The notes beneath the pieces are model-generated. The model did no database searches, had not been told where the DNA came from, and saw only the letters and a program-made list of their open reading frames with translations. A stretch of 44,021 bases of DNA from Paenarthrobacter sp. Z7-10. GTDB taxonomy: Bacteria > Actinomycetota > Actinomycetes > Actinomycetales > Micrococcaceae. Positions 15,573 through 23,754 of this stretch are shown here, in pieces (the stretch's first letter is position 1; every line of letters begins with the position of its first letter). The position numbers were made by a program, and so were the translations under genes. Where the stretch lies: positions 1-44,021 of the forward strand of contig NZ_JADPVH010000035.1 in assembly GCF_026932795.1 (NCBI RefSeq). The letters are read 5' to 3'.

Positions 15573-16442
15573 ATGCGGTCCATCTGGAAAGGCGTCATAG
15601 CATTCGGTCTGGTGAACGTTCCCGTCAAGCTGTACAGCGCCACGGAGGACCACGACATAGCACTGCATCAGGTGCACGACAAAGACGGCGGGCGCATCCG
15701 CTACCAGCGCCGCTGCGAGATCTGCGGCGAGAAGGTCGACTACGAGCACATCGATAAAGCGTACGACGACGGCGAACACACCGTAGTGCTGACGGGCGAT
15801 GATCTGTCCTCGCTTCCGGTGGAGAAATCACGCGAGATCGAAGTTGTTGAATTTGTCCCCAGTGCACAGATAGATCCGATCATGCTGGAGCGCAGCTACT
15901 TTCTGGAACCCGATTCAAAGTCAACCAAGGCATATGTGCTGCTGCGGCGCACCCTCGAGGAGACGGACCGGACCGCCGTCGTGCAGTTTTCGCTGCGGCA
16001 GAAGTCCCGCTTGGGCGCCCTGCGGGTGCGCGGAGACGTGCTGCTCCTGCAGGGCATGCTGTGGAATGACGAAGTTCGTGAGGCCCGGTTCCCGCTGCTG
16101 GACCAGGAGGTAAAGATCACGGCCAAGGAACGCCAGATGTCCGCGGCGCTTGTGGACTCGTTCTCCGAGGACTTCACGCCGGAGAAGTTTACCGACGACT
16201 ATCAGGAGCAGCTGCGCCAGCTCATCGACGCGAAGCTGGAAAAGGGTGACACGCTGGCCACGGAAGAGACCTTTGGCGGGACCGGCGGGGAGGACGCCGA
16301 CGGTGAAGAGGGCGGCAAGGTACTGGATCTGATGGAGGCACTTCGGCGCAGCGTGGAAAAGAACCGAAGCTCCAAGGAGAAGCCAAAGTCCACGAAGCCG
16401 GAGGCGGCCGCGGCAAAAACCCGGCGGAAAAAGGGTGCCTGA
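15573..16442 (+). CDS. ku: Ku, NHEJ DNA-end-binding protein
   Basis: A 289-residue bacterial Ku. MRSIWKGVIAFGLVNVPVKLY is the hallmark N-terminus, followed by the RRCEICGEKVDYEHI segment, SREIEVVEFV, YFLEPD, and LREARFP/ITAKERQMS-type core motifs. The C-terminus from about residue 250 is a Lys/Ala-rich basic tail (KEKPKSTKPEAAAAKTRRKKG), as in actinobacterial Ku, thought to help DNA binding. It forms a ring-shaped homodimer that threads onto ends and recruits LigD. Divergent from ligD, with a palindrome between them and an apparently leaderless start. Confidence 0.96.
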   Translation: MRSIWKGVIAFGLVNVPVKLYSATEDHDIALHQVHDKDGGRIRYQRRCEICGEKVDYEHIDKAYDDGEHTVVLTGDDLSSLPVEKSREIEVVEFVPSAQIDPIMLERSYFLEPDSKSTKAYVLLRRTLEETDRTAVVQFSLRQKSRLGALRVRGDVLLLQGMLWNDEVREARFPLLDQEVKITAKERQMSAALVDSFSEDFTPEKFTDDYQEQLRQLIDAKLEKGDTLATEETFGGTGGEDADGEEGGKVLDLMEALRRSVEKNRSSKEKPKSTKPEAAAAKTRRKKGA

Positions 16443-16506
16443 GTAAGCCGGCACTCGGACCAACCGATCACGTATGGAGACGGAACCAACGGATAAGGAG
16501 ATCATC

Positions 16507-16719
16507 ATGGCTGAGCGGGGCAATACGACCCATAGTCCGCAGCTGGACGACAAGATGAAACAGGAAACCCAGGCGATGACTCAGGGGAACCAACCCGGCC
16601 ATGTGGAGGAATGGCGGGAGACCGAGCCCATGCCGGACGACACCGATCCCGAGGAGGTCCGCCAGGCCATGTCCGGAACGCCCGACCAGGAGGCGGAGCA
16701 GGAAGAGGGGACGCAGTGA
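16507..16719 (+). CDS. Small hydrophilic protein following ku
   Basis: A 70-residue protein: MAERGNTTHSPQLDDKMKQE, then EEWRETEPMPDDTDPEEVRQ and an acidic end. AAGGAG precedes the ATG by 6 nt, so 16507 is preferred over the frame opening further upstream. It resembles a group of short conserved actinobacterial proteins with an S-P-x-x-DD-x-x-K-x-E head and an EEWR-x-x-EP middle that I recall but cannot name. Its stop is 1 bp before the ATG of the release-factor-like gene, so the two are coupled. No enzymatic motif. Confidence 0.75.
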   Translation: MAERGNTTHSPQLDDKMKQETQAMTQGNQPGHVEEWRETEPMPDDTDPEEVRQAMSGTPDQEAEQEEGTQ

Positions 16720-16720
16720 G

Positions 16721-17872
16721 ATGAACGGCAACCAGAATTATGCCTACCGGAAGTACGCTCAGCTGTACCGCAAGCCAGGTCCGTGGTGCACGGTCTATGC
16801 GAAAGTCAGTACAGGTACAGTGGACAGCCTGCGATCCAGCGAGCTGCTCCCGGACCATATCGAGAATTTCCTGCACAAGGCGGGCGCGTCCAAAACGGAT
16901 ATGGCGGCGCTGAAGGACGTGGTGTGGCCGGTGGAGGGCGAGCCCTCCCCCGTCAGCCGGTTCCTGCTGGTGAGGCAGGGGAACATTGAATTGGACGAGG
17001 TACTGCCTGGAGCCGCCGGCCAGGAGGAAACCAAAGTGGCGGCTGTCCCGGACCTGCTGCCGCTGCTGAAGCATCGGGGGAAGGATTTTCCCTATGTCGT
17101 GGCCGAGGTGGACCGCAGCGGCGGCGAAATCAGTTTCCACTTGGCCAACCGGCGCACAGCCGTGTCGGCCAACGCTGTGGAGGGATCCAGGGAAAACATC
17201 ACCAAACTGCCCGGTGGTGGCTGGGCACAGGGTAAATACCAGCACCGGACCGAAGAGATTTGGCGCCGCAACGCCGATGAGGTGGCAGGGCAGATCGACC
17301 GCATCGTGGAAGCCAGCAATGCTCGCCTGCTGGTGGTGGCCGGGGACATGCGGGCGCGCGATTTGGTGATCAACCAGCTCGCGGACCGCAGCCGCAGCGT
17401 TGTGGTGGTGGTCGATGCCAACACCCGGGGCGGCGGCGCCGATCCCAAAAGCCTTCGGGAGAAGGTGGACGAGCGCATTGCCGAGGTGGTGGCGCGCCGG
17501 CAGCAGGAAATTCTGGACAAACTCGCCGAACAGGACGGGCAGCCAAATGCCCTGGCCGTAACTGGCCTTGGAGCCGCGGTGCACGCATTGCAGCAGGCCC
17601 AAGTCGAAATTTTGCTGCTGGATGACACCGCCCTGACGGAGCGGACGCTGCTTGCCCTGGACGCGGAACCATGGGTTGCCACCGCACCCGAGGAGGCGCT
17701 CGACGCTGCTGTGCTGGGCGAGGTTCCCGCGGCGACCGCGCTGCTGCGCGCCGCCATGCTCACCGATGCCGAGATCGCCGTCGTGCCTCCCGGTGCCCTG
17801 CCCGGCGGGGGTGCACTGGCTGCGCTGCTGCGCTGGCCCACCGGTCCACGGGTGCCCAGCGCCCGCACCTGA
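16721..17872 (+). CDS. Vms1/Rv2629-type release-factor-like protein (baeRF)
   Basis: A 383-residue protein of the Rv2629/bacterial archaeo-eukaryotic release factor group. The loop GGGWAQGKYQHRTEE (165-179) occupies the place of the eRF1/Vms1 GGQ-like loop and carries Gln170. The following segment VAGQIDRIVEASNARLLVVAGDMRARDLVINQL and the C-terminal GALAALLRW complete the eRF1 domain 2/3-like architecture. Relatives are proposed to hydrolyse peptidyl-tRNA on stalled ribosomes; mycobacterial Rv2629 is a dormancy or stress gene. Start at 16721 overlaps the leader of the coupled small gene. Placement beside ku suggests a shared stress context, which is inference. Confidence 0.8.
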   Translation: MNGNQNYAYRKYAQLYRKPGPWCTVYAKVSTGTVDSLRSSELLPDHIENFLHKAGASKTDMAALKDVVWPVEGEPSPVSRFLLVRQGNIELDEVLPGAAGQEETKVAAVPDLLPLLKHRGKDFPYVVAEVDRSGGEISFHLANRRTAVSANAVEGSRENITKLPGGGWAQGKYQHRTEEIWRRNADEVAGQIDRIVEASNARLLVVAGDMRARDLVINQLADRSRSVVVVVDANTRGGGADPKSLREKVDERIAEVVARRQQEILDKLAEQDGQPNALAVTGLGAAVHALQQAQVEILLLDDTALTERTLLALDAEPWVATAPEEALDAAVLGEVPAATALLRAAMLTDAEIAVVPPGALPGGGALAALLRWPTGPRVPSART

Positions 17873-17901
17873 CGCGGGATGGGTGGCAGGTAGGGGCCGG
17901 G

Positions 17902-18153
17902 TCAGTGCTTGGACCCGGTCTCGTCGGTGCCCGCTCCCTGGTCGGCCGAAATATCGTCCTGATCGCGATCCGGCTCGTCTGGGTCTTGCCGCGCGGATCC
18001 GGTCCGCTCCGGAATGTCCTTTTGTGGCGACAGGGGAGTTTCCGGATCGCTGGGATAGCCGGCAACAGGGCGCTGGTCCGAGTCCGATAAGTGCTGGGAA
18101 TCCGCGTCGGTGTCCTGCCGCCGTCGCTCCTGATTTTCCTTGCTTGAAGTCAT
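17902..18153 (-). CDS. Small acidic disordered protein convergent with the baeRF gene
   Basis: An 83-residue protein beginning MTSSKENQERRRQDTDADS and ending in an Asp/Glu-rich stretch (DPDEPDRDQDDISADQ). It has almost no hydrophobic residues. GGAAGGGAT precedes the ATG at 18153; the longer open frame upstream is antisense to the GT9 gene. It converges with the release-factor-like gene 29 bp away. Unrecognised family, composition similar to the small proteins at 12641-12835 and 16507-16719. Confidence 0.55.
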   Translation of the reverse strand: MTSSKENQERRRQDTDADSQHLSDSDQRPVAGYPSDPETPLSPQKDIPERTGSARQDPDEPDRDQDDISADQGAGTDETGSKH

Positions 18154-18211
18154 GATTAATATCCCTTCCGCAGCTTGGAATGGCTTCCAGCGCCAACGTA
18201 CCACACCCGTT

Positions 18212-19162
18212 TCAGTGCTCCGGCTGCAGCTGTCCCAGGCGTTGCAGAGCCCGCAGAACGTCGTCCGGCTGGACCGCCAGCATCGCCGGATCGGCCGCGT
18301 CGCCAAAGGTGTCGCCCCGCCGGAGGGCCTGATTAGATAACACGATGTGCGGACCCGGCGGAGGACCCCATTCCTGCGGCGGAGCTGGACCGAACAGGAC
18401 CACGGAGGGAATCCGAAAGGCCGACGCGAGATGAGCGGCGCCGGTGTCTGCCGAAACAACGAGCCGGGCGGCGGCGACAGCGGCCGCGAAATCGCCCAGT
18501 GAAAGGGCACCGGCAACCACCTCGCTGCCGTCAAAACCTGCCAGCCGCCCGACCGCTTCGGCGCGGGGACGCTCTGCAGCGGACCCCGTAAGCAGTACCC
18601 GATGCCCCCGTTCCGCCAGTTGCGCCGCCACGGCCGCGAATCGATCCACCGGCCAGCGGCGGCTGCCATAAAAGGCGCCCACATGGACAATTGAGGCGCC
18701 GCGGAATGGGCTGGCCGGATCTGGCTGCTGCAGATGCAGGTCCTCGGGATCTGCCGGAATCGAATGCCACTGCAGCAGCCGTGCCCAGCGCTGCCGTTCA
18801 TGGATGCCGTCCTTCCAGTCCGGGCCGGTCCAACCCGGCGCCTTATGGCCGATCCGACGATGCGGCTGCAGCAGTTCGAGCCTGCCCCGGCTTTCCGGAC
18901 CGGAGCCGTGCAGGTTGACCGCGATATCAACGCTGCCGGGATCCACGTGCAGCTGCTGGTCCAATCCGGCAGTGGGCAGCAGCTCATCCACTTCGGGAAG
19001 CAGGGAGACAATCGGCGCCAGCCACCCCGGCGCCGCATAGACCAGCCGATGCTCCGGAAAAGCGCTCTTGAGCGCCCGCAGGGCCGGAACGGCCACCAGG
19101 AAATCCCCCAGCTTCAGGGTGCGCAGGGCCAGCAGCACCGGTTGTGATTGCGGGTCAACCAT
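18212..19162 (-). CDS. Glycosyltransferase family 9 (heptosyltransferase-like), copy 1
   Basis: A 316-residue GT-B enzyme of the ADP-heptose:LPS heptosyltransferase family. LALRTLKLGDFLVAVPALRALKSAFPEHRL near the N-terminus, IVHVGAFYGSRRWPVDRFAAVAAQL mid-protein and VSADTGAAHLASAF near the C-terminus are the GT9 motifs. Gram-positive actinobacteria lack LPS, so the acceptor is presumably a surface glycan or glycolipid. The start at 19162 has AGGAGG 6 nt upstream. It follows a second GT9 gene by 10 bp and is probably co-transcribed with it. Confidence 0.85.
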   Translation of the reverse strand: MVDPQSQPVLLALRTLKLGDFLVAVPALRALKSAFPEHRLVYAAPGWLAPIVSLLPEVDELLPTAGLDQQLHVDPGSVDIAVNLHGSGPESRGRLELLQPHRRIGHKAPGWTGPDWKDGIHERQRWARLLQWHSIPADPEDLHLQQPDPASPFRGASIVHVGAFYGSRRWPVDRFAAVAAQLAERGHRVLLTGSAAERPRAEAVGRLAGFDGSEVVAGALSLGDFAAAVAAARLVVSADTGAAHLASAFRIPSVVLFGPAPPQEWGPPPGPHIVLSNQALRRGDTFGDAADPAMLAVQPDDVLRALQRLGQLQPEH

Positions 19163-19172
19163 CCTGAACCTC

Positions 19173-20342
19173 CTAGGTGTTGGGGTCGCGCCCGTTCGAC
19201 TCAGCCAACAGCGACAGCAGATCCCGCTGCACAGCGTCCGGCCGCACATCGCCGACAAACGACTCGTCATGGCCACAGCGCTCGGTCGCCTCACCTGCGG
19301 CCGCGACACCACACACCGGGCACTGAACCAACCAACCGACCTGGATCCGGTGTTTGGCTCTGCTCAAAGGACCAGCATTGATGACATTGCCGCACCAATA
19401 GATCGACGCCGTGCGGGCGCCGACGGCCTGGGCCAGGTGCCTGGGCCCGCTGTCATTGCCCAAAAACACCTGGCATTCGGCAAGCAACCCCGCCAGCACC
19501 GGCAGCTGGATCTTCCCCGCCACCGAGCTGATGAGCTGCCGCGCGGCCGGGGTGCCGGCCGTGCATTGGGCCTGGCCCACCACGGAAGCCGCCAGGTCAA
19601 CCTCATCGACATCGCCAATGACCAAGACCTGGTATCCCTCCTGTGCCAGGAGGGCAGCCATTTGGGCAAAATTCCCGGCCGGCCAGCAGCGCCGTGGATC
19701 GGACGCACCAGGATGGATGACCGCCATACCCCGCGTCCCCGGCTCACCCCAGGCCAGCGCGGCCAACCGTTCCGCCGCGGACACCTCCAGCAGCGGTTCA
19801 AGGCAGACCGCGGGAGCACCGGCCAGGGAAGCAACTTCAAGCCAGCGCAGCGCTTCATGCTGGTAAAAACGGAACGGCAGGTTCCGCTCCAGCGGCACAG
19901 CCTTCGGCGCCGCGCACCCCACCGTGTGACGCGCTTCGAGCCGATGCACGAAAGGATTGGAGTTGGCGCCGCCGCCGTGCAGCTGGACCGCCAGATCGAA
20001 ATGCTGCAATCTCATCCGGTCCATGAACTCATCGGCCGCAGCGGTGTCGGCGCGTGAATCTCCCGGCACATCCCGGATCCCCGGTATTGCGGGAAGGACT
20101 TCCACCGCGGCAATGGGGCCGGCACGATCCTGCAGCAGGGCACGGTGCCCCGGAGAACCCAGCAGCGTCACGGCGGCGTCGGGATAGGCGGCGGCCAGCG
20201 AACAGATGGCCGGCAGCGCGAAAAACAGATCTCCGAGTCCGCCCCCGCGCAGCACAGCGATGCGCTCAACCCGATTGAACCGGCTGCCGAGCGTCGCAGG
20301 CAAACGAAACCGGGACATCTCCGGTGATTCCTCCACCAGCAT
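19173..20342 (-). CDS. Glycosyltransferase family 9 (heptosyltransferase-like), copy 2
   Basis: A 389-residue GT9 protein. IAVLRGGGLGDLFFALPAICSLAAAYPDAAV opens the Rossmann domain, VIHPGASDPRRCWPAGNFAQMA and FLGNDSGPRHLAQAVGARTASIYW are the nucleotide-sugar-binding motifs. The C-terminus adds a Cys-rich patch, CPVCG and RCGHDESFV, that could bind a metal and is absent from copy 1. Start chosen at 20342 (AGAGGAAC upstream); an internal ATG eight codons on, also with a GGAGGA, is an alternative. It is divergent from a GT2 gene and upstream of copy 1 in an apparent operon. It stops with TAG. Confidence 0.84.
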   Translation of the reverse strand: MLVEESPEMSRFRLPATLGSRFNRVERIAVLRGGGLGDLFFALPAICSLAAAYPDAAVTLLGSPGHRALLQDRAGPIAAVEVLPAIPGIRDVPGDSRADTAAADEFMDRMRLQHFDLAVQLHGGGANSNPFVHRLEARHTVGCAAPKAVPLERNLPFRFYQHEALRWLEVASLAGAPAVCLEPLLEVSAAERLAALAWGEPGTRGMAVIHPGASDPRRCWPAGNFAQMAALLAQEGYQVLVIGDVDEVDLAASVVGQAQCTAGTPAARQLISSVAGKIQLPVLAGLLAECQVFLGNDSGPRHLAQAVGARTASIYWCGNVINAGPLSRAKHRIQVGWLVQCPVCGVAAAGEATERCGHDESFVGDVRPDAVQRDLLSLLAESNGRDPNT

Positions 20343-20557
20343 TCTTTGTTCCTCTGTCCGAAGGTCCAATGTTGCCGGCCCCCGGCGGACGGTGCTGGCG
20401 GGCAAGCTTGAAGCCACTCTAGTGGCAGGCGCGGGTTTTGGTTCGAGCCAGGATTGGATCTCCCCGGTGTGTAGCAGGAAGCAGAAACGGGTACGGCACA
20501 AATGTGGAAGAAACTTCCGGCGCCGCTCCACGGGCGGCCGCAGCTGCAAGCGATGCC

Positions 20558-21469
20558 ATGTCCCGGCGCATTTCGGCGCAGTGGGCCGACGACGTGCCGC
20601 CGGTGCCGGCCGTCATGGATGTCCTGATTCCGGGCTGTGAAAGGCCGGCGGAGCTGGCGGTGACGCTGGCCGGACTGGCCGGCCAGGATGGCCCTGCCTT
20701 CAGCGTGGTGGTCAGTGATCAATCCGCGGACGGTGCGGACTGGAAGCATCCGGCGGTTGCGGCCATGGTGCGCGTGCTTCGTGTGCAGGGCCGGAAGGTT
20801 ACCTTGACCCAACACCTGCCCCGCCGGGGAATGGCCGAGCATCGGCAGCACCTGCTGGACCTGGCCCAGGCGGCCCAGGTCCTTTTCCTGGATAACGATA
20901 TCTGGCTGGAGCCCGGTGCGCTGGCGCGGATGAGCGGCGCACTGACATCGCTGGGCTGCGGCTTCGTGGGGATGGCCGTCCAGGGGCTGTCCTATCTGCA
21001 CGACGACCGGCCCGGGGAGCGCGCCACTTTTGAGCCATGGAGCGGCCCAGTCACGCCCGAACGGGTCCGCCGGGACGAACCGGGATTCGCGCGCTGGCCG
21101 TTGCACAACGCGGCGAATCCAACCCATCTGGGCGCCGGCCTGGAGCTGAACGAGGACCAGTGGCTGGCCTATCGGGTCGCCTGGCTTGGCGGCTGCGTCC
21201 TATTCGACCGGGCATCCCTGCAATCCTGCGGTGGCTTTGATTTCTGGGCCCAGCTGCCCCAGGCACATTCCGGCGAGGATGTGGCCGCGCAATGGCGGGT
21301 GATGGAACGCTTCGGCGGTGCAGGCCTGCTGCCCTCCGGTGCGGTTCATCTGGAGTCGCCCACTACAGTGCGGGAGAGAGACGTCGACGCCTTCGATATT
21401 GTCTTTCCCGACGCGGCCGCACAAGGCGCCGCTGATCAGAAGACCGCAGTTCAGAACAGGAGCACATGA
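20558..21469 (+). CDS. Glycosyltransferase family 2
   Basis: A GT-A fold protein of about 303 residues. MDVLIPGCERPAELAVTLAGL opens the nucleotide-binding region, AQVLFLDNDIWLEPGAL contains the DxD-like metal site, and WLGGCVLFDRASLQSCGGFDFW is the acceptor-side motif of GT2 enzymes. It is divergent from the GT9 pair and likely part of the same surface-glycan locus. The start is uncertain: the frame is open from 20438, with a GTG at 20504 and ATGs at 20558 and 20615, none with a strong RBS. 20558 is a compromise. Confidence 0.75.
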   Translation: MSRRISAQWADDVPPVPAVMDVLIPGCERPAELAVTLAGLAGQDGPAFSVVVSDQSADGADWKHPAVAAMVRVLRVQGRKVTLTQHLPRRGMAEHRQHLLDLAQAAQVLFLDNDIWLEPGALARMSGALTSLGCGFVGMAVQGLSYLHDDRPGERATFEPWSGPVTPERVRRDEPGFARWPLHNAANPTHLGAGLELNEDQWLAYRVAWLGGCVLFDRASLQSCGGFDFWAQLPQAHSGEDVAAQWRVMERFGGAGLLPSGAVHLESPTTVRERDVDAFDIVFPDAAAQGAADQKTAVQNRST

Positions 21470-21675
21470 TGCACGCTGGAATGGAAAACCCCCAAGACCG
21501 TGGTCCCCGCGAGGAACCGCTCGAACCGTATCCGGGGCCACCGACGCCCGATCCGGCTCCCGCGCCGGGTCCCGGTCGGCCGGACGGATCCCCCGAGGTC
21601 AGCCCGGATGCGATTCCCGACACGATCCCGGACCCCCGCAATCCCGGCCGGCCTACCGGCCCGGGCATGCCCTAG
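21466..21675 (+). CDS. Small Pro-rich hydrophilic protein overlapping the GT2 stop
   Basis: A 69-residue frame whose ATG overlaps the GT2 stop (ATGA). It consists of Pro, Asp, Gly, Arg and Glu in short repeats (PGPPTPDPAPAPGPGRPDGS) and ends GRPTGPGMP before TAG. Coupling to the GT2 gene is the main support. Composition is that of a linker or disordered peptide, and no function can be offered. It converges on the MptB-like gene with only 9 bp between. Confidence 0.45.
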   Translation: MMHAGMENPQDRGPREEPLEPYPGPPTPDPAPAPGPGRPDGSPEVSPDAIPDTIPDPRNPGRPTGPGMP

Positions 21676-21684
21676 GGTCCCCGC

Positions 21685-23433
21685 TCACCTGCGAAGCCAA
21701 CGGAAACGCTGCGCTACTGAACGCTGCGCTGCTGAACTCTGGGTTCCTGAACGCTGCGCCGCTGCGCCCTGAGCAGACCCCGGCGCTCCTGAGCCCTCTG
21801 CAGCTGCATCCTTTGCGGCCGGGGGCCAGAGAAGAGCCGTCGGTCGGCCGAAAACACCCTTTGTCTTACGGTCGATGAAAATCATATGCAGGGCAAACGA
21901 CACTCCGACGGCGATGGCCACGCCGCGCACGATGGCAATTGGAATCCACTGGAACACGCTCAACTGGTCCGTCAGGGCAATCAGGGTAAAGAAGGTAGTC
22001 AGGCACAGCACGGTTCGCAGTTGCCAGGTCGCTTCGATGCCCGTCACCGCAAAGAACGCCAACAACCAGAGCATGTACCACGGTTGGATCATTGGTGCCA
22101 GCAGAACGACGGCGGCAAAAGCCCATGCCATCCGCCGCACCACGACGGCTCCGTACGCTGGCCCGTCCACCCTGCGCACGGCGAGCCAGACGACGACGGC
22201 CACGGACAGCGCCTTCCCGATCAGGTGCACCACGTTGGTAACAATATCGCCGGAAACACCAATCTGGTCGGCCAGCCATCCCAAGACCGCACCGGTTGTG
22301 CCAACCGGCGCATACCAGATCCACAGCTTGCCTGGCGTGTTCAGGGCTCCAATCCAACCAAACCCCAGGCCGTTGGCCAGGCCGCAGATCCACAGCAGTC
22401 CGAAGGAGACGAGGGCGGTCAGCAGCCAGCACCACACCTTGCGGCCCCAGCCGGCTTTCGAGCCGGCCCACAGCAGCCCGACAAAAGGCAGCGCGATCAG
22501 GGTGATTGGCTTGACCGCGATCGAAGCTGTGACCAGCACAATGGCCAGCCAGGGTTTGCGCGTGGAGGCACAATACACGCCGGCCACCACCAGCCCCAGC
22601 ATGAGGGAATCGTTGTGCGCACTGGCAATGAAGTTAAGCAGCAGCACCGGATTGAGCACCATCAGCCACAGCGCCCGCTGTGGGTTGATGCCATGGACCG
22701 CCGCCAGTTTCGGAATGAAGATGGCGCACAGTGCAACACCCGCCAGCGCCACCAGGCGGAAGGGAATGATGCTCAATTCGGGAACGCCAAATCCCACCCA
22801 GACAGCAAACTGCTCAATCCAGAGAAACAGCGGACCGTACGGCGTGGGAGCCTCGGTCCAGAGCGTGTCCGGGCCGAGTGAGTAGTAGTTGTTCAACGCC
22901 GAAATCCCGTTGGTGTAGGGGTTCAGGCCCTGCACCATGAGCCGACCCTGGCCAATGTAGGCGTACACATCCCGGCTGAACAACGGCAGCGCGAGGGCCA
23001 GCGGAAGCCCCCACAACAGCAGTGCCTTGATCAGGATCGGATGCGCGCTCGAGTCCCATTGACCGATGCGCTGGGCCAGCCGCAGCCAGGAGCGCACCAG
23101 CAGGAGTGCCCCAAAGCACAGCATTACCGTGGCAGTGATGACCCCTGCCGGGGACGTGCGGGCCAGGATGAACAGCGGGTTACGGATCAGGGCCGAACTG
23201 CCGGCCAGCCAGCCGACGCCAACCGAACCGGCCAGCATCAGCAAGGAAGCGACAAATCCCTGCAGCAGTGCGATGTTAAGCGTCTTGGCCGCATCGGCTG
23301 CAGCCGGTCCGGCTGCGGGTTCGGCGTCTGTCCCCCACAGGACGGCCGTAGCTCCACCGCCGTCATCCCGCCGACCATCTCCAAGCCGCGCGGGCTTCGC
23401 TGCGCCACCCCGGCGGGGCTTGGAGGTCAACAT
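21685..23433 (-). CDS. MptB-like polyprenol-phosphomannose-dependent mannosyltransferase, copy 1
   Basis: A 582-residue GT-C membrane protein with more than ten hydrophobic segments. The first periplasmic loop region reads LFSRDVYAYIGQGRLMVQGLNPYTNGISAL, the MptB-type signature with an acidic catalytic candidate. TPYGPLFLWIEQF, ASAHNDSLMLGLVVAGVY and VKPITLIALPFVGLLW follow. MptB adds alpha-1,6-mannose from polyprenyl-phosphomannose to lipomannan. Start at 23433 has AAGGAAC upstream; the frame extends further but without support. The last about 40 residues are a soluble Ala/Gln/Ser-rich tail encoded by degenerate 15-bp repeats (about 21710-21765). Confidence 0.85.
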   Translation of the reverse strand: MLTSKPRRGGAAKPARLGDGRRDDGGGATAVLWGTDAEPAAGPAAADAAKTLNIALLQGFVASLLMLAGSVGVGWLAGSSALIRNPLFILARTSPAGVITATVMLCFGALLLVRSWLRLAQRIGQWDSSAHPILIKALLLWGLPLALALPLFSRDVYAYIGQGRLMVQGLNPYTNGISALNNYYSLGPDTLWTEAPTPYGPLFLWIEQFAVWVGFGVPELSIIPFRLVALAGVALCAIFIPKLAAVHGINPQRALWLMVLNPVLLLNFIASAHNDSLMLGLVVAGVYCASTRKPWLAIVLVTASIAVKPITLIALPFVGLLWAGSKAGWGRKVWCWLLTALVSFGLLWICGLANGLGFGWIGALNTPGKLWIWYAPVGTTGAVLGWLADQIGVSGDIVTNVVHLIGKALSVAVVVWLAVRRVDGPAYGAVVVRRMAWAFAAVVLLAPMIQPWYMLWLLAFFAVTGIEATWQLRTVLCLTTFFTLIALTDQLSVFQWIPIAIVRGVAIAVGVSFALHMIFIDRKTKGVFGRPTALLWPPAAKDAAAEGSGAPGSAQGAAAQRSGTQSSAAQRSVAQRFRWLRR

Positions 23434-23652
23434 GGTGAGCAGTTCCTTTTGATTAAGGAGATTGTTCAGGAGCGACAGGACGCCAAGCGTCGGGATGGCC
23501 ATTTCCGGTCACGGACAGATGGGAAAGTTGGAGAGGTGCAGTGCAATGATTCTAACACCGCGGCTCCCTCCCTCCGGCGTCCGATGATGCCGCTGCGATA
23601 CCATCGAAGGGTTGCGGAATTGTTTCCGCAGGCAAGGTTGTTTCGCCTCACG

Positions 23653-23697
23653 CTGCTGCGTTCCATCCTGCTGCGTTCCATCCTGCTGCGTGCCGTC
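23653..23697. repeat. Three 15-bp tandem repeats upstream of the first GT87 gene
   Basis: Units CTGCTGCGTTCCATC start at 23653 and 23668, and a diverged third at 23683. They lie 58-102 bp upstream of the proposed start and make the upward extension of the open frame (repeated LLRSI) unlikely to be real protein. Confidence 0.85.
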
Positions 23698-23754
23698 GAT
23701 GCATCTTCTAAAACTGCTGGCCAAGCCGGTGAATATCTGACAAGGACTGCTCAC

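Noticed and set aside
16505-18196. 563-residue minus-strand frame over the baeRF gene
   Set aside because: Antisense to a gene with clear domain motifs and a proper RBS; no recognisable domain of its own.
21875-22885. Plus-strand frames inside MptB copy 1
   Set aside because: Ser/Thr/Arg-rich antisense translation of a membrane protein gene with no motifs.
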